DNA of 64,000 bases from Sphingobacterium sp. SYP-B4668 (GCF_027627455.1 NZ_CP115483.1:3534001-3598000); one strand, 5' to 3'; counted from the stretch's first letter, positions 51,725 through 60,819 are shown. Numbers and translations: made by a program. The notes: generated from the letters alone by a model not told the origin.

Positions 51725-52996
51725 CTAACCAAAGTTTGTCAATCCTGGACGCGGAATCGGCGATTGATCACCTTGCATATCCCAGCTAAATTCATCCGAA
51801 TGTGGCCCCAATACCACCTGAGAATTAATAATCTCCTCATAACTTATCGCCTTACCGGTATAGGCCGCTGTACGTCCCCATATACCTAACAAAGTCGATT
51901 TGGTCATCGAATCGCCATCGTTGATGACTTGTCCATTCCGGATAGCCGCAAATAATTCATCGTGCTGGGTTTGGTACATATTATTTAAACGTTCAGCATA
52001 TTTCCAAGGATGTTGGCCTAATATTTCATAGCTTGACATCAGCTTCACGTCAACTTGCCCCTGCGTCCCCATCACATCGACACTGTTACGCGAAGCAGTT
52101 CCATTCTGTTGTCGACTAAAATGATAGGATTTTAAGCCTTCAGGATAAGCATACTCCAGCGCATAATGATCATAACCATTTCCAAACTTATCCCATGGTT
52201 TGCTCTGGCGCCCGCCAGTACCCGTCACAGTTTTGGGAAGCTCATCATTCATCACCCACGACATAAAATCTACGCTATGGATGGCCTGCTCCACCAACAT
52301 ATCACCCGAATAACGAGTATAGAACACCCAATTACGTAATTGGAATTCCATATCGCTCCAATTCGGCTGTCTTTCCTTAAAGGTCAATTCGCCTCCATAT
52401 CGTGTAGTAGACAAGCCCTTGATATCACCAATATTTCCAGCTCGAACCTGTTTAATGACTTCTCGATTCGGTAGTGAATAGCGGAAACAAAATCCACACA
52501 CAATATTCAGTTTCTTCTGTTTAGCTAGCTCCACCGCCTTGCTGACACGGTGAATACCAGGAATATCTACCGCAACAGGTTTTTCACAAAAAATATGCTT
52601 TCCGGCCCTAACAGCCTCCTCTAGATGATCAGGCCTAAAATTAGGCGGCGAGCAAAGCAGCACCACGTCCACGCCTGAGTTGATTAACTTCTTATAAGCG
52701 TCGAAGCCTACAAATCTATTTTTCTCCTCGACATTTACTCGTTTTGGATCAATTTCCTTCAGAGAGGTCAATGCATTTTCTAGCTGATCTGCAAAAACAT
52801 CAGCCAATGCCGTGATTTCTACTTGAGGATCAGCAGCCAAAGCCTGAGAAGCCGCACCGGTGCCCCTCCCCCCACATCCAATCAGGCCTACCTTAATCTT
52901 TTTCGCTGCCGCACCATACCCAATAGTGGGGATAGCTGCTAGAGAAGCTGCAAAAACTGCGCTTTGTTTCAGAAAAGTTCTTCTATTTTGGTTCAT
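51725..52996 (-). CDS. Gfo/Idh/MocA-family oxidoreductase with Tat signal
   Basis: The 423-residue protein opens with a twin-arginine signal (NQNRRTFLKQSAVFAASLAA, R5-R6), so it is exported folded, with its cofactor bound. The Rossmann loop KVGLIGCGGRGTGAAS and the catalytic motif GKHIFCEKPVAVDIPG are present. The C-terminal half has the family's NWVFYTRYSGDMLVEQAIHSVDFMSW. Periplasmic members with tightly bound NAD(H) include GH109-like enzymes and glucoside-modifying proteins. It is the first gene of the operon and is divergent from the DUF819 permease across 190 bases. Confidence 0.94.
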   Translation of the reverse strand: MNQNRRTFLKQSAVFAASLAAIPTIGYGAAAKKIKVGLIGCGGRGTGAASQALAADPQVEITALADVFADQLENALTSLKEIDPKRVNVEEKNRFVGFDAYKKLINSGVDVVLLCSPPNFRPDHLEEAVRAGKHIFCEKPVAVDIPGIHRVSKAVELAKQKKLNIVCGFCFRYSLPNREVIKQVRAGNIGDIKGLSTTRYGGELTFKERQPNWSDMEFQLRNWVFYTRYSGDMLVEQAIHSVDFMSWVMNDELPKTVTGTGGRQSKPWDKFGNGYDHYALEYAYPEGLKSYHFSRQQNGTASRNSVDVMGTQGQVDVKLMSSYEILGQHPWKYAERLNNMYQTQHDELFAAIRNGQVINDGDSMTKSTLLGIWGRTAAYTGKAISYEEIINSQVVLGPHSDEFSWDMQGDQSPIPRPGLTNFG

Positions 52997-53186
52997 GTCT
53001 ATATAACTGTAACCATAAAATTAGACTTTTTCATTGACATTCAAAACATAACACTCCATTTGATAAATAGCATCACTAGATTTTTACAATCAATAGTGCG
53101 TTTTTATGCACTTTTCAAAATCAATCACTCGATAAGTTACAAATATTACATAACTTCACCCCACCAATCATCAATTTTAAACACAA

Positions 53187-54458
53187 ATGGAAGAAAAGCT
53201 ACCCATCATCTCCCCCCTTATTACCAACGACGCAGTCGTCTTTGGATTACTAATGGGCATACTCGGTTTTATTTTTTACACTTCTAGTAAAAAAGATGGC
53301 TTCTGGGCAAAGTTTTACAAATATTGCCCCTCGCTGGTACTTTGTTATTTTGTACCCGCCATTCTGAATTCATTCAACATCATCAACGGCGAGGTATCAC
53401 AATTGGATGAAATGGCCTCGACATACCTCCTGCCTACCAGTTTGATATTCTTCACACTTGGCATTGATATACAAGGGCTCAAGCAATTGGGAAGCAAATC
53501 GCTTATCATGTTTTTCACAGGCGCTATCGGTATCGTAATTGGCGGCCCCATAGCACTAGCCTTACTAGGTAGCATTTTCCCCTCTATCTTAACCTTTAAT
53601 GGCGAGGATACCTGGCGAGGGTTTGCCGCTATTGCTGGCAGTTGGATCGGAGGCAGCGCCAATCAAGCAGCCATGTTCAAAGTATTCGGATCATCAGAAG
53701 CATTATTTGGACAAATGGTAGCCGTAGATGTGCTGATTTCCAGTATCTGGATGGGACTTCTCATCTATGGGGCACAGAAAGCGGATAAAATTGATAAATT
53801 TTTCAAGGCTGACAGTAATGCCCTTTATGATTTACAACGACGGTTAGAATCCGTTCATCTGGCTCAACGAGTCAAAGATGTCTCCGTAGCCCAGTGGTTT
53901 ACAGTACTTGGAGTCGGATTTGCCGGAACCGGACTCTCCCACCTCCTGGGCAATGAGATAGGCCCATGGTTCAAAGAGGTATGGCCAGGTGCGGAGCAAT
54001 ATTCCTTGACCAGCATTACCTTTTGGGTCATTATCATTGCGACCACCATCGGAATGGTGCTTTCTTTTACCCCTGCACGCAAATTAGAAAATTATGGCGC
54101 ATCCAATATGGGATCCATACTGCTTTATATTCTTGTAGCAACTATCGGTATGAAAATGGATATCAAAGCCTTATTGGATAATCCCATTTTCTTCCTGGTA
54201 GGGGCCGTCTGGATTTTGATTCACATTATCCTCATGTTAGGAGTGGCCAAAATCATAAAAGCCCCCTTTTTCTACGTTGCCGTAGCGAGCCAAGCCAACA
54301 TTGGTGGAGCTGCATCGGCACCAGTAGTCGCAGCCGCTTTTAACAAATACCTGGCCCCCGTAGGCGTATTGATGGCCGTATTAGGATACGCGGTCGGTAC
54401 CTATGGAGGTTACATTTGCGGCCTCTTGATGCAATACATCTCCGGGCTCATTAGCTAA
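53187..54458 (+). CDS. DUF819-family multi-pass membrane permease
   Basis: This 423-residue integral membrane protein has about 10-12 hydrophobic helices. DUF819 features are seen, such as CPSLVLCYFVPAILNSF, TGAIGIVIGGPIALALLG, AIAGSWIGGSANQAAMFKVF and SQANIGGAASAPVVAAAF. The family (YjcL type) is a putative transporter class related to sodium-coupled or glutamate-type symporters, with substrate mostly unknown. The glycine- and asparagine-rich motifs could line a substrate site. It is divergent from the Gfo/Idh-GMC operon, so it may import the compound that operon oxidises. Confidence 0.9.
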   Translation: MEEKLPIISPLITNDAVVFGLLMGILGFIFYTSSKKDGFWAKFYKYCPSLVLCYFVPAILNSFNIINGEVSQLDEMASTYLLPTSLIFFTLGIDIQGLKQLGSKSLIMFFTGAIGIVIGGPIALALLGSIFPSILTFNGEDTWRGFAAIAGSWIGGSANQAAMFKVFGSSEALFGQMVAVDVLISSIWMGLLIYGAQKADKIDKFFKADSNALYDLQRRLESVHLAQRVKDVSVAQWFTVLGVGFAGTGLSHLLGNEIGPWFKEVWPGAEQYSLTSITFWVIIIATTIGMVLSFTPARKLENYGASNMGSILLYILVATIGMKMDIKALLDNPIFFLVGAVWILIHIILMLGVAKIIKAPFFYVAVASQANIGGAASAPVVAAAFNKYLAPVGVLMAVLGYAVGTYGGYICGLLMQYISGLIS

Positions 54459-54475
54459 GTACAACGGATTGAACA

Positions 54476-54512
54476 GGTAGATGCAGTATGGATGCACCAT
54501 ATTGCACCTACC
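54476..54512 (+). terminator. Hairpin after the DUF819 gene
   Basis: A long stem of GGTAG-A-TGCAGTATGG against CCATATTGCA-C-CTACC, with one internal mismatch and a G-U pair, lies 17 bases past the stop. The flank is not T-rich. The rest of the 333-base spacer to the helicase gene holds only the -7 element listed below. Confidence 0.55.
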
Positions 54513-54734
54513 CTACTCCACATCCATGTCCCAAATCACAGTAAAATAATCCTTTCCAAAAAAATATCACCTATAGACTTCGACATCCAATTCAACGCGC
54601 AAATATGATAGAAATAGAGCTCAGAACACTATCAGCGGTCATCTAGAGTAGATTCAGAGGTTTTGGTAAATGTCAACTTCACAATAGTTTTAGCTAAATA
54701 GTTTTCAAAACAAAAAAAACGCTATTCTTTTGAC

Positions 54735-54742
54735 TACCTTTG
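54735..54742 (+). promoter_or_regulatory. -7 element TACCTTTG before rhlE
   Basis: TACCTTTG matches TAnnTTTG, about 50 bases before the helicase start. No TTTG box is found at -33. Confidence 0.5.
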
Positions 54743-54791
54743 CGAAAGTTTGACTCAGACATAGAGTCGAATATGATTAAATTTCAACAAT

Positions 54792-56048
54792 TTGCAATTC
54801 AAAGATTTAAAACTTATAGCTCCTATCCTCAAGGCTTTAGATGCTTCAGGATACGAAACCCCTACACCTATACAGGAACAGGCTATTCCCATTATTTTTC
54901 AAAAAAGGGATTTATTAGGTTGTGCACAGACAGGCACCGGAAAAACAGCTGCATTTGCCATACCTATCTTACAGATGCTGTCCTATTCAAAAGAAAAGAC
55001 AGCAAAAAAACAGATTCGAGCACTCGTGTTGACTCCAACACGTGAATTGGCCATCCAAATCCACGAAAATTTCAATACCTATTCCAAGGATTTACAAATC
55101 CGCAACCTAGTCATATACGGTGGGGTTGGACAGCAACCGCAGCGCGATGCGTTAAAAAAAGGAATTGATGTGCTCATCGCTACTCCAGGAAGACTATTGG
55201 ATCTTTACAACCAAGGATACATAGACCTTAAGAGTCTAGAATTTTTCGTTCTAGACGAAGCAGATCGTATGCTAGACATGGGTTTTATCCACGATGTAAA
55301 GAAGATTATCAATATTATCCCAACAAAAAGGCAAACATTGCTATTCTCGGCAACAATGCCCTCCGAAATTCAAAAATTATCTTCTCACATTCTTAATGAC
55401 CCTAGCAAAGTAGAGGTGACCCCTGAGTCTACTACCGCTGAAAAAATACAGCAATCAGTATACTTTGTCAGCAAGAACGACAAACGTCATCTGTTGACCC
55501 ATCTCCTTGAAGTAGAAAACATTGACCACGCACTCGTCTTTTCCAGAACTAAACATGGAGCCGATCGTATCGTGAAAGATTTACAAAAAAAGGGAATCCA
55601 AGCAGCCGCCATTCACGGTAATAAGTCCCAATCTGCTAGACAGAATGCACTAAGAAACTTCAAAGATCGCTCCCTAAAGCTACTAGTCGCAACAGATATA
55701 GCAGCCAGAGGTATAGATATCGACGAATTGGCAAATGTCATCAACTTTGACCTCCCCAATATACCCGAGTCATATGTACATCGAATAGGTCGTACTGGCC
55801 GTGCAGGGAGAGACGGAAGAGCAATATCTTTCTGTGATGACGAAGAATATGCATACTTGATGGATATTGAAAAATCTATCCGCATGGAAATTCCGGTTAT
55901 AGAAAATCATCCATATTCCTTGAAAATCGTTCCAAAGAAAAATGGGAACACAGCCGGAAAAGCGAAAAACGAACAACAAAAAACAGGCTCCAAATCAAGT
56001 CACAACAAGTCTTTCCAGAGAAGACCAAAACCCAAACGAAGAGATTAG
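54792..56048 (+). CDS. rhlE: DEAD-box RNA helicase, RhlE type
   Basis: The 418-residue protein unwinds RNA with ATP, probably in ribosome assembly or mRNA decay. It has the Q motif [14 protein letters not shown], motif I AQTGTGKT, Ia TPTRELA, motif II DEAD, motif III SAT and motif [16 protein letters not shown] short basic C-terminal tail follows. The frame is closed by a stop shortly upstream and has no ATG before the conserved N-terminus. RhlE proteins begin MxFxDLxLxxPIL, which matches [13 protein letters not shown] from a TTG at 54792. I therefore accept the TTG start. An ATG at 54773 is in another frame. Confidence 0.95.
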   Translation: MQFKDLKLIAPILKALDASGYETPTPIQEQAIPIIFQKRDLLGCAQTGTGKTAAFAIPILQMLSYSKEKTAKKQIRALVLTPTRELAIQIHENFNTYSKDLQIRNLVIYGGVGQQPQRDALKKGIDVLIATPGRLLDLYNQGYIDLKSLEFFVLDEADRMLDMGFIHDVKKIINIIPTKRQTLLFSATMPSEIQKLSSHILNDPSKVEVTPESTTAEKIQQSVYFVSKNDKRHLLTHLLEVENIDHALVFSRTKHGADRIVKDLQKKGIQAAAIHGNKSQSARQNALRNFKDRSLKLLVATDIAARGIDIDELANVINFDLPNIPESYVHRIGRTGRAGRDGRAISFCDDEEYAYLMDIEKSIRMEIPVIENHPYSLKIVPKKNGNTAGKAKNEQQKTGSKSSHNKSFQRRPKPKRRD

Positions 56049-56060
56049 TTCCATCTAGCA

Positions 56061-56107
56061 TAGACTAAAAGTCCCGCTATCGTGAAGGTAGCGGGACTTT
56101 TAGTCTA
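56061..56107. terminator. Perfect 19-bp bidirectional terminator between convergent genes
   Basis: TAGACTAAAAGTCCCGCTA (56061-56079) is exactly complementary to 56089-56107 around a 9-base loop. Internal A and T runs flank the GC core, so it works in both directions. The right arm contains the stop codon of the minus-strand gene (56105-56107). Confidence 0.9.
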
Positions 56108-56746
56108 TGATTCTTCTAGTTGATCCAAGGTTCCCTTTATCTGTTTCAAATATTTACCATAATACTGATAAGCCATCATCTCGATGAAAAACACGACTAG
56201 GATGACACTCACTATGGCCGTAGCGACAATCCAAAGCACAAAGTTAGGCTCTTGCGCCAACGTATCCTTCAAATGATACAATTTCTCAAACCATTTATCT
56301 GCTTTGCCCACTGAAAACATAATCCCATACATAATAAGTCCCTGAGGAATCATCACGTAGGAAATAGTCTTATAGGAATCTATCGAAAACTTCAGATCAT
56401 AATACAGCTTCAACAGATTTTCACGTGAATTCAACACCTCAAACTGTTGCGTGCTTTTATAAAAATAGTAGAACCGCCTATAGTATACAAAACTGGCCAA
56501 TAGCATTTGCACCAGCACAAGATAATAGGCAAATCGGGCAATCCCTTCTATCCGGTACAATCCCACAAGCGGCACTATTGTTAGAAAAATCATCGCGCCA
56601 ACCCATAGCAAAAATTCATTCCTGATGTTGCGCCTGACCCTATCAAGTACACCATCCACCTGCTGATATCTTTCCAAGTTGGGATCTATCTTCATCTGAT
56701 CATCAGCTTGATTGTCCCATTGCTTTTGTAATTCATCAAAATTCAT
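56105..56746 (-). CDS. Membrane protein paired with an ECF sigma factor, probable anti-sigma partner
   Basis: The 213-residue protein starts MNFDELQKQWDNQADDQMKID, a short cytoplasmic domain of about 45 residues. Four hydrophobic segments follow, at about 46-65, 72-92, 128-148 and 170-192 (VLWIVATAIVSVILVVFF). It overlaps the sigma gene by 11 bases (ATG inside its 3' end), a coupling typical of sigma/anti-sigma pairs. No zinc (ZAS) or FecR motif is present. An anti-sigma role is therefore inferred from position and topology only. Confidence 0.7.
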   Translation of the reverse strand: MNFDELQKQWDNQADDQMKIDPNLERYQQVDGVLDRVRRNIRNEFLLWVGAMIFLTIVPLVGLYRIEGIARFAYYLVLVQMLLASFVYYRRFYYFYKSTQQFEVLNSRENLLKLYYDLKFSIDSYKTISYVMIPQGLIMYGIMFSVGKADKWFEKLYHLKDTLAQEPNFVLWIVATAIVSVILVVFFIEMMAYQYYGKYLKQIKGTLDQLEES

Positions 56747-57239
56747 GTTCGTATTTTTTAATGATGTGTTGTATTTTTTCTTTTGTACGGTTCAATTTGA
56801 CCCGTGCATTCACTTCGCTGATTCCAAGATTCTCAGCAATCTCACGATGACTCTGCCCTTCTAAAAAAAGAAATATCAAAGCCTTCTCCACCTGATTCAA
56901 CTCTTGGACGGCCCTATAAAATATCGCCAATTGTTCCTCTTTCTGTCCTGAGTCGTTATCTTCAGCAACATCATGATAGGCTTCTAAGGACACCTGTTCT
57001 CCATACCTCTTCCCCTTTTTTAAATATACGAGCGCGGTGTTAATAGCCACGCGATACATCCACGTAGAAAACTGACTTGCATTCCTAAATGATTCGTAGG
57101 ACTTCCACAATTGAAAAATAATCTCCTGACAAAGGTCCGCCCTATCATCCGGATCATCCATATACATTTTGGAGACCTTAAAGATGATACCTTTATTTTT
57201 TTTCATTAGGTCCAGAAATTCAGTCTCTCTTTCTTTCAC
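56736..57239 (-). CDS. ECF-type RNA polymerase sigma factor
   Basis: This 167-residue sigma-70 protein has region 2 (IIFKVSKMYMDDPDDRADLCQEIIFQLWKSY, then FSTWMYRVAINTALVYL) and region 4 (LNQVEKALIFLFLEGQSHREIAENLGISEVNARVKLNR). It is separate from the FecI/SusC group and resembles RpoE-type factors with a multi-pass membrane partner. The partner gene starts within its last codons. The divergent thioesterase gene starts 227 bases away. Confidence 0.92.
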   Translation of the reverse strand: MKERETEFLDLMKKNKGIIFKVSKMYMDDPDDRADLCQEIIFQLWKSYESFRNASQFSTWMYRVAINTALVYLKKGKRYGEQVSLEAYHDVAEDNDSGQKEEQLAIFYRAVQELNQVEKALIFLFLEGQSHREIAENLGISEVNARVKLNRTKEKIQHIIKKYEHEF

Positions 57240-57465
57240 TTATTTAGTATTTTATGATACAGCCCTTAATCTGCGCGCAATTGTAATCAATTAGTAACGT
57301 AAAGTAAAAAACGTTACAGCCTTTACGAAAAAAAAACTTTTTTTTAACCCCATGCATTACTGACTATGCAACTATTATGTGTAATTTAAATACTCGAACC
57401 TTCTACCTCCGTGAGGCAGATAGCGTCGCCGACAAACAAAAAAAACGACAAACAAGAAAAGATAC

Positions 57466-57903
57466 ATGGAAAATACATTTTACGAAGGCCAAGTACTATG
57501 GTCGCAAATAGATGCCAATCGTCATCTCCGTCACTCCGCCTATGCTGATTTATGCGCACAAGCAAGAAGCAACATGTTAAAAAAAATGGGACTATCGCTT
57601 GACGAATTTGCAAAGATGGGAATTGGCCCCATCTTATTTAGGGAAGAGCTCATCTATCACCGCGAAATCAGATTGGACGAATATGTTCACGTAGATATCG
57701 AGTTAACCAAATTCAACCTCGCCAATGCTAGATTCTCATTTCGCCATGAAGTATTCAAAGAAGACGGCATTAAGGCTGCCACTGTAATAGTCGATGGCGC
57801 ATGGCTAGATATACGTCAACGCAAGTTGGTCAACATCCCCGATGAGTGGTATAGCTACATGGCGAAAGTACCCCGTTCAGTAGATTATGAGGAATCCAAG
57901 TAA
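57466..57903 (+). CDS. Acyl-CoA thioesterase, 4HBT/YbgC type
   Basis: The 145-residue hotdog-fold protein hydrolyses acyl-CoA or similar thioesters. The catalytic region DANRHLRHSAYADLCAQAR lies at about 17-35, with the conserved Asp and His near the start of the central helix. The rest matches 4-hydroxybenzoyl-CoA thioesterase-type strands (DEYVHVDIELTKFN, ARFSFRHEVF). It is a lone gene. Its substrate could be fatty acyl-CoA or acyl-carrier-protein derivatives. Confidence 0.88.
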   Translation: MENTFYEGQVLWSQIDANRHLRHSAYADLCAQARSNMLKKMGLSLDEFAKMGIGPILFREELIYHREIRLDEYVHVDIELTKFNLANARFSFRHEVFKEDGIKAATVIVDGAWLDIRQRKLVNIPDEWYSYMAKVPRSVDYEESK

Positions 57904-58016
57904 TGCACACGCCTACTTTTTTTCCACATTTTAAAACTTTCTGTATCGTGATTGAATAATTTTATTACTTTTAATATAGAAAACACACATTAACAATAGA
58001 TTCACCCATAATAAGA

Positions 58017-58370
58017 ATGAAAACCAAGCTAGAGTTCACCTTTTGCCACCGCAAGCCCGAGCGTTCTTTTTTTTGGAAAGGAAAGCAGTTTCCAGTTTGC
58101 GCACGCTGTACAGGCATCCATCTTGGATATCTCTCGACTTTTCTTTTCATCTTCGGAATCCTGACCATGAATTGGTGGATCGCACTTTTATTCACCCTGC
58201 CTACCATAATTGATGGCCTCACACAGGCTTATTGGAATCGAGAAAGCAATAATATACTACGCTTTATTACGGGAATCATGGCCGGTATTGGGATGATGGC
58301 CATATGCGCCATAATAGGTAGAGCGATCGGTTCGCTCATACTAGACGGAATCCAATTGATCATTAAATAA
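58017..58370 (+). CDS. DUF2085 membrane protein
   Basis: The 117-residue protein begins [20 protein letters not shown] and carries the DUF2085 signature [14 protein letters not shown] (CxxC at about 31-34). Two or three membrane helices follow ([38 protein letters not shown]). The cysteine motifs suggest metal or disulfide chemistry, but no activity is known. It starts nine bases before the next small membrane protein gene, so the two are probably cotranscribed. Confidence 0.85.
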   Translation: MKTKLEFTFCHRKPERSFFWKGKQFPVCARCTGIHLGYLSTFLFIFGILTMNWWIALLFTLPTIIDGLTQAYWNRESNNILRFITGIMAGIGMMAICAIIGRAIGSLILDGIQLIIK

Positions 58371-58379
58371 ATATTAAAT

Positions 58380-58667
58380 ATGGAAGAGCAAAACACACCA
58401 AACTTTGACCCCAATCAGGGACAAAACCAAAATCAGTTTAACAATCCTTTTAATCAACAAAATCAAGATGACTTATCAACACCTTTAAAAGTCTTGTCAT
58501 TTTGTATCCCGTTATTTGGAGCAATCTACTACTTCATCAAAAAAGATGAAGCACCTAAGCAAGCAAAGTCGGCCTGTACTTTTGCTATCTATGGAGTAGT
58601 TGTTTCCATCGTCCTTAACATCATCGCCGCAATCTTTGGTGGACTGGGCTCCCTAATGGGCAGTTAA
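58380..58667 (+). CDS. Small membrane protein with Asn/Gln-rich N-terminus
   Basis: This 95-residue protein has a low-complexity N-terminus rich in Asn, Gln, Pro and Phe (about 1-32). Two hydrophobic segments follow: KVLSFCIPLFGAIYYFI and AIYGVVVSIVLNIIAAIFGG. A charged KKDEAPKQAK loop lies between them. This layout is frequent in Bacteroidota small membrane proteins related to DUF4190/DUF4870. I cannot assign a family firmly. It is followed by a terminator. Confidence 0.72.
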   Translation: MEEQNTPNFDPNQGQNQNQFNNPFNQQNQDDLSTPLKVLSFCIPLFGAIYYFIKKDEAPKQAKSACTFAIYGVVVSIVLNIIAAIFGGLGSLMGS

Positions 58668-58676
58668 AATGTTTAC

Positions 58677-58720
58677 AAAGGGGCAGTAATCCTAAGCAGA
58701 TACCTGTCCCTTTATTTTTT
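58677..58720 (+). terminator. Terminator of the DUF2085/small membrane protein pair
   Basis: AAAGGGGCAG (58677-58686) pairs with CTGTCCCTTT (58704-58713) with one G-U pair, followed by ATTTTTTATT. Confidence 0.8.
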
Positions 58721-58721
58721 A

Positions 58722-58756
58722 TTAAAAAAACCGCCATACACTAAAGTATGACGGTT
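58722..58756 (-). terminator. Terminator of the hsp20 gene
   Basis: On the minus strand AACCGTCATAC pairs with GTATGGCGGTT (one mismatch), followed by a T run. It lies 35 bases past the hsp20 stop and back-to-back with the plus-strand terminator. Confidence 0.85.
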
Positions 58757-58791
58757 CTCACATAACCTCACCTAAAAAAACTATCTTTTCC

Positions 58792-59235
58792 TTATTTTAC
58801 TTCTATAAGTCGTTTAGCTACGATTGACTCTTCCTTCTTACCCACCTTCACGACCAATATACCATTTTCATAAGCCGCATCAATACTGTTGTAATCTACC
58901 GTATCAGGCAACGTGAATGATCGGGTAAACGATGTATAGTTAAACTCACGTTTACTGAACAACTTACTAGCTGTCTCTCCCTCATTTACCTTTTCCGCAG
59001 AGATAGTCATCATGTTCTTATCCACATTGATCTTAAAATCTGCTTTCTCAAGTCCTGGTGCAGCCAACTCAATCTTGTACGAATCTTCGGCTTCAGAAAT
59101 ATTCACAGCAGGAATACGAGTCACCAAACGATCCGTGATGAATGAATCATTAAATAAGTTGTCAAACACTGAATTCACAAATGGGTTAACTGCATCTGTA
59201 TTAACCGCTTTAGTTGGAAATTTTAATAATGCCAT
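58792..59235 (-). CDS. Hsp20/alpha-crystallin small heat-shock protein
   Basis: The 147-residue chaperone binds unfolding proteins without ATP. The alpha-crystallin domain (about 40-140) shows PAVNISEAEDSYKIELAAPGLEKADFKINV, the MMTISAEK strand, SFTLPDTVDYNSIDAAYENGILVV and the C-terminal KKEESIVAKRLIEVK. The N-terminal arm has FVNSVFDNLFNDSF. It is a monocistronic gene with its own terminator. I could not recognise a heat-shock promoter or ROSE-type thermometer in the 313-base upstream spacer. Confidence 0.95.
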   Translation of the reverse strand: MALLKFPTKAVNTDAVNPFVNSVFDNLFNDSFITDRLVTRIPAVNISEAEDSYKIELAAPGLEKADFKINVDKNMMTISAEKVNEGETASKLFSKREFNYTSFTRSFTLPDTVDYNSIDAAYENGILVVKVGKKEESIVAKRLIEVK

Positions 59236-59548
59236 AATACTGTCCTCCGTTATTTTTTGTTCAATTTTATTTTCAGATATATAATCAATCGGCGTACCAA
59301 CTCAAAAAAAGAAATAAAACAAGACAAAAAGTCATCACAAAAGCACTCAAAGTGACAATATGTCATTTTAAATATGCGACATCTATGTAAAAAAGACAAT
59401 CCTCGTACCGGTTCGTTTGCAATATCTCAAATGAAGAAACTAAAAGAAAAATAAAAGGGGACAGAAAAGGCATCCATCCGCCATACCCAATGAGATATCC
59501 ACCCTTTCAAAAAAAAGATAAAAAAAAGAAACAAACTAGATAGAATCT
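59236..59548. other. Intergenic spacer between folB and hsp20
   Basis: No reading frame or strong hairpin is visible in these 313 bases. They must include the hsp20 promoter on the minus strand and the end of folB transcription. A TAnnTTTG element could not be placed with confidence. The stretch from 59506 to 59536 is A-rich. Confidence 0.5.
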
Positions 59549-59917
59549 CTAGCTCCTTTGATAGACCAATCTGATCTTGGATTTGGCATGATCCCCTCCA
59601 AAAAGGGGATTCAATTTGACAACTGTAATATCCACATGCTCCAAAAAGTCAAATCTATCCAACACCTTATCCATCATTTCCTCCACTGCAGACTCAATCA
59701 AGGCCCTTTTCTGATGCATTACATCTGCTATCACGGCATACAATTGCTCATAGTTAAGCGTATTAGCCAGATCATCCCCAGAGACTTTTTGGTAGATATA
59801 GCTCACCTCTACACTCACATAGAATTCATTCCCAACCACCTGCTCTTCCAAGTAATAACCAACTGGAGCATAAAATCTCGCATCATTTATCGCGATAGTC
59901 TGCCTAAGGATTGCCAT
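59549..59917 (-). CDS. folB: Dihydroneopterin aldolase (folate biosynthesis)
   Basis: The enzyme cleaves 7,8-dihydroneopterin to 6-hydroxymethyl-dihydropterin and glycolaldehyde. The 122-residue protein has the family's opening IAINDARFYAPVGYYLEEQVVGNEFYVSVEV, with the substrate tyrosine and glutamate region. It continues with DLANTLNYEQLYAVIADVM, the LIESAVEEMMDKVLDRF helix and VVKLNPLFGGDHAKSKI near the C-terminus. Length agrees with known FolB. No other folate gene is in the window. Confidence 0.93.
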   Translation of the reverse strand: MAILRQTIAINDARFYAPVGYYLEEQVVGNEFYVSVEVSYIYQKVSGDDLANTLNYEQLYAVIADVMHQKRALIESAVEEMMDKVLDRFDFLEHVDITVVKLNPLFGGDHAKSKIRLVYQRS

Positions 59918-59996
59918 ACCGCAAACCTAGAAATATTTATCCGTTTCAAAAAATATCTTTATTATTGTCTTATAAAAAAACCATAACCCCTCAAAT

Positions 59997-60737
59997 ATGA
60001 CACCTCATTTAAGATATCCCTTGGGATTGCTACTAAGTCTTTTGACATGCTCACTATTCGCCCAATCTCACTTCAAACCCGAAGACACCGAATTCTACAC
60101 CCCTAAACCACCTGTCGTTACAGTCACCAACACCATCCCAAGTGACGCCATAATATTATTTAACGGAGTCGACCTCAGTAAATGGGAATCATCTACAACT
60201 CCAGGGGCTGCTGCCCCATGGACAGTAAACAATAACATACTCACTGTAAAACCTAGCTCCGGAAATATTCAGACCAAAGACAAATTCGACGATTTCCAAC
60301 TCCACATCGAGTGGCAGAGCCCCTTAGTAGTAAAGGGCAACGGACAAGGACGTGGCAACAGCGGAATATTCTTACAAGGTCTCTACGAGTTGCAGGTATT
60401 GGACAATCAGGACAACCCCACCTATACCAATGGTCAAGCCGGAAGCATCTACAAACAGCGTCCCCCATTGGTGGAAGCCAGAGTCGCCCCACAAGGATGG
60501 CATACCTATGACATCTTATACACCGCGCCACGGTTCAATAAAGACGGGATGTTGATCAGCAAAGCGAGGGTCACAGTGTTACACAATGGCATAGTTGTAC
60601 AACTCAATACCGAAATCGAAGGAACGACAGAGTACATTGGCCTCCCTCAGCTCAAAGCGCACGGTGCAGGCCCTATTATTCTTCAAGACCACGGCGACCT
60701 CGTCAACTACCGCAACATTTGGCTTCGCAGACTCTAG
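59997..60737 (+). CDS. Secreted DUF1080 protein (3-keto-disaccharide hydrolase family)
   Basis: The 246-residue protein has a signal peptide (about 1-22, CSLFAQ) and the DUF1080 beta-jelly-roll. Its signs are the opening ILFNGVDLSKWESS, then WTVNNNILTVKP, FQLHIEWQSP, GRGNSGIFLQGLYELQVLDNQ and GWHTYDILYTAPRF near the end. The family includes 3-ketoglycoside hydrolases that cleave 3-oxidised disaccharides. It lies 7 kb from the Gfo/Idh-GMC operon, which could supply such substrates. It is not in an operon with it and is followed 82 bases later by the peptidase gene. Confidence 0.9.
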   Translation: MTPHLRYPLGLLLSLLTCSLFAQSHFKPEDTEFYTPKPPVVTVTNTIPSDAIILFNGVDLSKWESSTTPGAAAPWTVNNNILTVKPSSGNIQTKDKFDDFQLHIEWQSPLVVKGNGQGRGNSGIFLQGLYELQVLDNQDNPTYTNGQAGSIYKQRPPLVEARVAPQGWHTYDILYTAPRFNKDGMLISKARVTVLHNGIVVQLNTEIEGTTEYIGLPQLKAHGAGPIILQDHGDLVNYRNIWLRRL

Positions 60738-60819
60738 ACGAGAACCCCCGCAATAATTCTATTTGTTTTTAGGTTTTTAGGAGGTGAATCTATAATTTTA
60801 CCTCATTTAACAGATAGAA

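Noticed and set aside
54740..55045. A 101-codon plus-strand frame overlapping the start of the helicase gene
   Set aside because: It is a +1 shadow of the conserved RhlE N-terminus; the helicase motifs are all in the other frame.
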